NCBI GenBank assembly: GCA_018223035.1
Contig: JAAEZD010000001.1
Location: forward strand, 186,001 to 250,000
Direction: 5' to 3'
DNA length: 64,000 nucleotides
Source of the DNA: Heliomarina sp018223035
GTDB taxonomy: Bacteria > Pseudomonadota > Alphaproteobacteria > Rhodobacterales > Rhodobacteraceae
How positions within the stretch are numbered: position 1 is the stretch's first letter; the number at the start of each line of letters is the position of its first letter. The translations under genes were made by a program, and so were the position numbers. Under the pieces are notes generated by a model, which did not search any database, was not told the DNA's origin, and saw nothing but the letters and a program-made list of their open reading frames with translations. Positions 59,440 to 64,000 of the stretch are shown piece by piece.

Positions 59440-62227
59440 CGCCGCGCAGGTCGCAAATTCGGCCCCCGTTGAAACCGGGGCGCTGATCTGCGACCCCAAT
59501 GACATATTCGACAAAGACAGCATCATTGCCCGCATCGACAAGATCGCGGGCAATGGTCTTGAGCCGGGCAAATTCCGTAACGAGGTCGTGCGTATCCTGC
59601 GTGACGCGAATGAAACCGGCCGCGCCGCCATCGCCACCGCTTTCGAATCCAGCCCGTTCGAGGCGCGCCCCCTCACCCGATCCTATTCCCATCTGACCGA
59701 CGGTCTTGTCACCACGGCGCTCTACGTGGCGCAGACCCATCTGCATCCGATCTCCAACCCGACCTCGGGCGAAAAGATCGCGCTGATCGGAGTCGGCGGC
59801 TATGGACGGGGCGAAATGGCACCATTCTCGGATGTCGACCTGCTGTTCCTCACGCCCTACAAGATCACCGCCTGGGCCGAGAGCGTCATTGAATCGATGC
59901 TCTACATTCTCTGGGATCTCAAGCTGAAGGTCGGTCATTCCAGCCGCACGATCCGCGACTGCATCCGCCTCGGCTCCGATGATTTCACCATCCGCACGGC
60001 TCTGCTCGAACATCGCTTCCTTGCGGGGGACCGGGCGCTTTACGACAACCTTGATCGTCGGCTGAAAAAAGACCTGTTTTCCTCAGGAGAGCGGGAATTC
60101 ACCGAGGCCAAGCTGGAAGAGCGCGACAGGCGCCACCTGCGGCAGGGTGAACGCTATATGGTCGAACCCAATGTCAAAGAGGGCAAGGGCGGGCTGCGCG
60201 ACCTGCAATCGCTGTTCTGGATCGCCAAGTACCTCCACAATGTGGAACGCAGTTCAGATTTGGTTTCACTCGGCATGTTCCGCCCCAGCGAATATGACCG
60301 TTTCATCCGGGCCGAGGATTTCCTCTGGGCCGTGCGCTCGCACATGCATCTGGTGACCGGGCGCGCAACCGAGCAGCTGACCTTTGACCTTCAGGTCGAT
60401 GTGGCCGAGCGGATGGGCTACAAGGACAAGGCCGGGCGGCGCGGTGTCGAAATCTTCATGCAGGAATATTTCCGCCATGCCACGGCGGTGGGCGACCTGA
60501 CCCGCATCTTCCTGACCAAGCTCGAGGCGCTGCACGTCAAGTCCGAACCCCTGCTCGAGCGCATCTTCCGGCGCAAGCGCAAGGTCAAACCCGGCTATGT
60601 GATGATCAACAACCGGCTGGCGGTCGAACACCCGGATCAATTCCTGACCGACAAGCTGAACCTGCTGCGTCTGTTCGAGGAAGCGCTGCGCACCGGCATG
60701 CTGATCCATCCGGACGCGATGCGGCTGGTCACGGCCAATCTCGACCTGATCGACGACGAGATGCGCAACAACAAGGAAGCGCGGCAGATCTTTTTGGGCC
60801 TGCTGCTGCGCCACGGCAATCCGGAACGCGCCCTGCGCCGGATGAACGAACTTGGCGTGTTGTCCGCTTTCCTCCCCGAATTCGAACCCATCGTCGCGAT
60901 GATGCAGTTCAACATGTATCACAGCTATACGGTGGACGAGCATACCATCCAGTGCATCGCCAACCTTGCCCAGATCGAAAAGGGCGAACTGGTCGAAAGC
61001 CTGCCCATAGTTACCGGCATCCTCAAGGACGGGGTCAACCGCAAGATCCTCTATACCGCTCTGCTGCTGCATGACATCGGCAAGGGCCGCCCCGAGGATC
61101 ATTCTATCCTTGGCGCGCAGATCGCGCGTAAGGTCGCGCCGCGTCTGGGGCTGAACAAGCAGGACAGTGAAACGGTGGAATGGCTTGTGCGCTATCACCT
61201 GCTGATGTCGGACATGGCCCAGAAACGCGATATCGCCGACCCGCGCACGGTGCGCGATTTCGCCAAGGCGGTGCAGACGGTCAAACGGCTTGACCTGCTG
61301 ACGGTGCTCACGGTCTGCGACATCCGTGGCGTCGGGCCAAACGTCTGGAACAACTGGAAAGCGACGCTGATCCGCAGCCTATATCGCCAGACCCGCCGCG
61401 CGCTGGAAACCGGGATGGAGGATCTCAACCGCGAGAACCGCGGTGCAGAGGCGCGCAAGGCGCTGCGCGAGGCCCTGCCCGACTGGTCGAAATCGGCGCT
61501 CAAACTTGCCACGAGCCGTCACTACCCGCCCTACTGGCAGGGGCTGCATACGACGGCGCACGTCGATTTCGCGCGTATGCTGCGCGAACTGGAATCACTG
61601 CACGATCCGAGCAAAATCCTCATCAACCTGCACCCGGACGAAGATCGCGATGCGACTCGGGCCTGTTTCGTGATGGCCGATCACCCGGGCATCTTCGCCC
61701 GCCTGGCCGGGGCGCTGGCACTGGTCGGAGCGAACGTGGTCGATGCGCGCAGCTATACGACCAAGGACGGGTACGTCACCGATGCCTACTGGATACAGGA
61801 CAGCGACGGCAAACCCTATGAAACGTCGCGCCTGCCGCGCCTGACCCAGATGATCGAAAAGACCCTGCGCGGCGAGGTTCTCGCCCGCGAGGCGCTCAAG
61901 TCCAAGGACAAGATCAAGAAGCGCGAAAAAGCCTTTGACGTGCCGACCCATATCACCTTCGACAACGAAGGCTCGGATATCTACACGATCATCGAGGTCG
62001 ACACCCGCGACCGGCCCGGCCTGCTCTACGATCTGGCGCGCACGCTGGCCGGGGCGAATGTCTATATCGCCAATGCGGTCATCGCGACCTTTGGTGAACA
62101 GGTGGTGGACACCTTCTATGTCAAGGACATGTTTGGCCTGAAATACCATTCTGAATCCAAGCAGCGCTCGCTTGAGGCCAAGCTGCGCCATGCGATCATC
62201 GAAGGTGTCGAACGGGCCGACAAGTAA
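59399..62227 (+). CDS. glnD: Bifunctional [protein-PII] uridylyltransferase/uridylyl-removing enzyme
   Basis: A 942-residue nitrogen sensor that uridylylates PII (GlnB/GlnK) when glutamine is low and reverses this when it is high. Domains in order: nucleotidyltransferase with IGVGGYGRGEMAPFSDVDLL (about 127-145), helical region, HD phosphohydrolase with LLLHDIGKGRPEDHS (about 554-568), and two ACT domains starting near 757 (CFVMADHPGIFARLAGALAL) and 862 (IIEVDTRDRPGLLYDLARTL). The start appears to be TTG 59399, inside the end of the lipoprotein gene; no other in-frame start occurs nearby. Confidence 0.95.
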   Translation: MTQPRQVSQALASSAAQVANSAPVETGALICDPNDIFDKDSIIARIDKIAGNGLEPGKFRNEVVRILRDANETGRAAIATAFESSPFEARPLTRSYSHLTDGLVTTALYVAQTHLHPISNPTSGEKIALIGVGGYGRGEMAPFSDVDLLFLTPYKITAWAESVIESMLYILWDLKLKVGHSSRTIRDCIRLGSDDFTIRTALLEHRFLAGDRALYDNLDRRLKKDLFSSGEREFTEAKLEERDRRHLRQGERYMVEPNVKEGKGGLRDLQSLFWIAKYLHNVERSSDLVSLGMFRPSEYDRFIRAEDFLWAVRSHMHLVTGRATEQLTFDLQVDVAERMGYKDKAGRRGVEIFMQEYFRHATAVGDLTRIFLTKLEALHVKSEPLLERIFRRKRKVKPGYVMINNRLAVEHPDQFLTDKLNLLRLFEEALRTGMLIHPDAMRLVTANLDLIDDEMRNNKEARQIFLGLLLRHGNPERALRRMNELGVLSAFLPEFEPIVAMMQFNMYHSYTVDEHTIQCIANLAQIEKGELVESLPIVTGILKDGVNRKILYTALLLHDIGKGRPEDHSILGAQIARKVAPRLGLNKQDSETVEWLVRYHLLMSDMAQKRDIADPRTVRDFAKAVQTVKRLDLLTVLTVCDIRGVGPNVWNNWKATLIRSLYRQTRRALETGMEDLNRENRGAEARKALREALPDWSKSALKLATSRHYPPYWQGLHTTAHVDFARMLRELESLHDPSKILINLHPDEDRDATRACFVMADHPGIFARLAGALALVGANVVDARSYTTKDGYVTDAYWIQDSDGKPYETSRLPRLTQMIEKTLRGEVLAREALKSKDKIKKREKAFDVPTHITFDNEGSDIYTIIEVDTRDRPGLLYDLARTLAGANVYIANAVIATFGEQVVDTFYVKDMFGLKYHSESKQRSLEAKLRHAIIEGVERADK

Positions 62228-62325
62228 CGCAGTCCTTGCGAGAGACCGGCTTTCCCTGCGCCCGGAAAGCCGGTAATCTGGCCCGAACAGACCCCGCAAG
62301 GGGCGCACTTTTCTACAGGCAAACC

Positions 62326-63867
62326 ATGAAACCGATCCGCTTGATGTCCGGCTTTCTGACCGTCGGCGTCTGGACCCTGCTCAGCCGTATCCTCGGCTTT
62401 GTGCGCGATGCGATGATCCTCGCCTTTCTGGGCACTGGACCGCTCTATGAGGCCTATGTGGTGGCCTTTCGCCTGCCCAACATGTTCCGCCGCTTCTTTG
62501 CCGAGGGCGCGTTCAACATGGCCTTTGTGCCGATGTTCTCCAAGCGGCTGGAGTCGGGCGGCGATGCGCAGGATTTCGCAGAGCAGGCACTGGCCGGTTT
62601 AGCCAGCATTCTGATCGTGCTGACGCTCATCGCCCAAGCGGCCATGCCTTGGCTGATCCTTGCGTTGGCCAGCGGCTTTGCCGGAGAGGAAACCTTTGAT
62701 CTGTCGGTGGAATTCGCGCGGATCACCTTTCCCTACATCCTGTTCGTCTCGATTGCCGCGCTGCTTTCGGGCGTGCTGAACGCCACCGGGCGCTTTGCCG
62801 CCGCTGCCGCCGCGCCGGTGCTGCTGAACGTCATCCTCATCACCGCCATGGCCCTGACCGCATGGGCCGGGGCCGATGTGGCCCGCGCGCTGATCTGGGG
62901 CATTCCCGTCGCGGGCGTCGCGCAGATGGTGCTGGTCTGGGTCGCCGCCCGCCGCGCCGGTTTCCCGCTGCGCCTGCGCCGGCCGCGCCTCTCGCCCGAG
63001 CTGGGACGGCTGGTGCGGGTCGCCGTGCCAGCCGCGCTGGCCGGGGGCGTCGTCCAGGTGAACCTGCTCGTCGGACAACAGGTGGCCAGCTATTTCGACC
63101 GGGCCGTGGGCTGGCTGTATGCGGCGGACAGGCTCTACCAGCTGCCGCTGGGCGTGGTGGGTATTGCCATCGGCGTGGTGCTTTTGCCCGACCTTTCCCG
63201 CCGCCTTGCCGCCAAGGATGATGCCGGCGGGCGGGCCGCGCTCAGCCGGGCTGCCGAAGTGTCGCTGGCGCTCACCATCCCCTCGGCCGTGGCGCTGATT
63301 GTGATCCCACTGCCGCTCGTGTCGGTCCTGTTTCAGCGTGGCGAGGCGACCTATGCGGATAGCGCCGCCATTGCCAGTGCGGTTGCGATCTATGGTCTGG
63401 GCCTACCCGCTTTCGTTCTGCAGAAGATCCTGCAACCGCTCTACTTCGCGCGTGAAGACACCCGCTCGCCCTTTCGCTATGCCGTTGTTTCGATGGTGAT
63501 AAACGCGGTGGCGGCGCTGGGTCTTGCGCCGATTGTCGGCTGGCTGGCGCCAGCGATTGCCACGACGCTGGCGGGCTGGGCGATGGTTGTGCTCCTGATG
63601 CGAGGCGCGCGGGACATGGGCGACGTGGCGCGGTTCGACGCGCGGTTTCACACGCGGCTCTGGCGGATCTGCCTTGCTGCCGCGCTGATGGGCGCGGCGC
63701 TTTGGGGCGGGGCCGAACTGCTGGAACCCTATCTGTTCACCGCTGGCTGGCGCTATCTCGCGCTGGCCGGGCTGGTGGTGTTTGGCATCGTCCTGTTCTT
63801 TGCCATCGCACAGGCAATTGGCGGCGTAAAACTCTCGGATTTCAAGCGAACGCTTACAAGACGTTAA
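62326..63867 (+). CDS. murJ: Lipid II flippase MurJ
   Basis: A 513-residue polytopic membrane protein of the MOP superfamily with about 14 helices, which moves lipid II across the inner membrane. The first segment (SGFLTVGVWTLLSRILGFVR DAMILAF) with the conserved Arg in GFVRD and FRLPNMFRRFFAEGAFNMAF are MurJ hallmarks. The charged cavity residues lie in these segments. ATG 62326 has a weak AGG ahead. It follows glnD in a glnD-murJ pair, common in alphaproteobacteria. Confidence 0.94.
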   Translation: MKPIRLMSGFLTVGVWTLLSRILGFVRDAMILAFLGTGPLYEAYVVAFRLPNMFRRFFAEGAFNMAFVPMFSKRLESGGDAQDFAEQALAGLASILIVLTLIAQAAMPWLILALASGFAGEETFDLSVEFARITFPYILFVSIAALLSGVLNATGRFAAAAAAPVLLNVILITAMALTAWAGADVARALIWGIPVAGVAQMVLVWVAARRAGFPLRLRRPRLSPELGRLVRVAVPAALAGGVVQVNLLVGQQVASYFDRAVGWLYAADRLYQLPLGVVGIAIGVVLLPDLSRRLAAKDDAGGRAALSRAAEVSLALTIPSAVALIVIPLPLVSVLFQRGEATYADSAAIASAVAIYGLGLPAFVLQKILQPLYFAREDTRSPFRYAVVSMVINAVAALGLAPIVGWLAPAIATTLAGWAMVVLLMRGARDMGDVARFDARFHTRLWRICLAAALMGAALWGGAELLEPYLFTAGWRYLALAGLVVFGIVLFFAIAQAIGGVKLSDFKRTLTRR

Positions 63868-63956
63868 TGCGCTGGAACTTTTTCGATCACGCGGGCGTTA
63901 GTGGTCAAATCATGGCTGCGGCGACACACCGGCCCGGCCCCAAAAGGAGAGATTAC

Positions 63957-64000
63957 ATGCGTTCCATCATCTATATCGTCGGGCTTGTCGTCGTAGTTCT
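63957..64000 (+). CDS. Start of a small membrane protein (partial)
   Basis: The ATG at 63957 is preceded by AAAAGGAGAGATTAC, a strong ribosome-binding site. The first codons give MRSIIYIVGLVVVVL, a hydrophobic start that looks like a membrane helix or signal anchor. The gene runs off the right edge, so its family is unknown. Confidence 0.6.
   Translation, partial: MRSIIYIVGLVVVV

Noticed and set aside
1..64000. tRNA or rRNA genes, CRISPR arrays, insertion sequences, integrases, prophage genes
   Set aside because: I looked for these by eye and saw none; short tRNA genes cannot be excluded completely without a covariance-model search.

Overview
The window looks like the chromosome of an alphaproteobacterium of the order Rhodobacterales (roseobacter-like). 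The evidence is the high GC content, the order leuA - mreB - mreC - mreD - PBP2 - rodA, an RpoH-type sigma factor, a CtrA-type box (TTAA-N7-TTAAC), the comM/gshB/yraN/rsmI/PBP-activator/glnD/murJ block, and an accessory half dense in ABC importers for amino acids and polyamine-like compounds. This assignment is inference from gene content; no rRNA or tRNA gene is present in the window.

Left half (1-31117), accessory and catabolic. (i) 1-5315: a polyamine-type ABC importer (minus strand) faces a GntR-type regulator with two winged-helix segments and a UDP-glycosyltransferase-like gene. (ii) 5393-7580: a perfect CtrA box precedes a two-gene unit encoding an exported DUF2092 protein and a Pro/Gly/Asn/Arg-rich peptidoglycan-binding-domain protein. 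(iii) 7627-13511: a polar amino acid ABC importer faces a TetR regulator, an arginine:pyruvate-transaminase-like aminotransferase and a dimethylarginine dimethylaminohydrolase (DDAH). This looks like a locus for taking up and degrading (methyl)arginine. (iv) 13508-26758: the three 5-oxoprolinase subunits (pxpBC and pxpA, separated) are interleaved with a VOC protein, a D-2-hydroxyacid dehydrogenase, an N-carbamoyl-amino-acid-hydrolase-type enzyme and an FCD/GntR regulator. A second polyamine-type ABC importer, an AbgB-like M20 amidohydrolase and a second guanidine-modifying enzyme follow. Copies of a motif related to TTGGTATACCAA lie in three of the intergenic regions and suggest one regulon. 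(v) 26776-31117: a LysR regulator faces an M19-like protein that lacks several metal ligands, an unrecognised 559-residue protein and a DUF3726 protein.

Middle (31118-45762): nadE, an exported protein made of 18 uninterrupted MORN repeats, an orphan membrane histidine kinase, leuA preceded by a leucine-codon-rich leader peptide and hairpin, and the rod-shape operon mreBCD-mrdA-rodA ending with a GhrA-like reductase and a terminator. leuA contains a run of 10 N (38676-38685) that breaks its reading frame. The frame and the family C-terminus suggest that only about two bases are really missing.

Right part (45840-64000), housekeeping: an M3 oligopeptidase, a membrane-anchored MoeB/ThiF-type adenylyltransferase, dut, coaBC, a ChaN-like protein, the RpoH-type sigma factor, cobU and a CobC-like phosphatase, a GST, comM with CtrA half-sites, gshB, yraN, rsmI, a lipoprotein PBP activator, glnD, murJ and the start of a small membrane protein. 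No insertion sequence, prophage, integrase or CRISPR array was seen.
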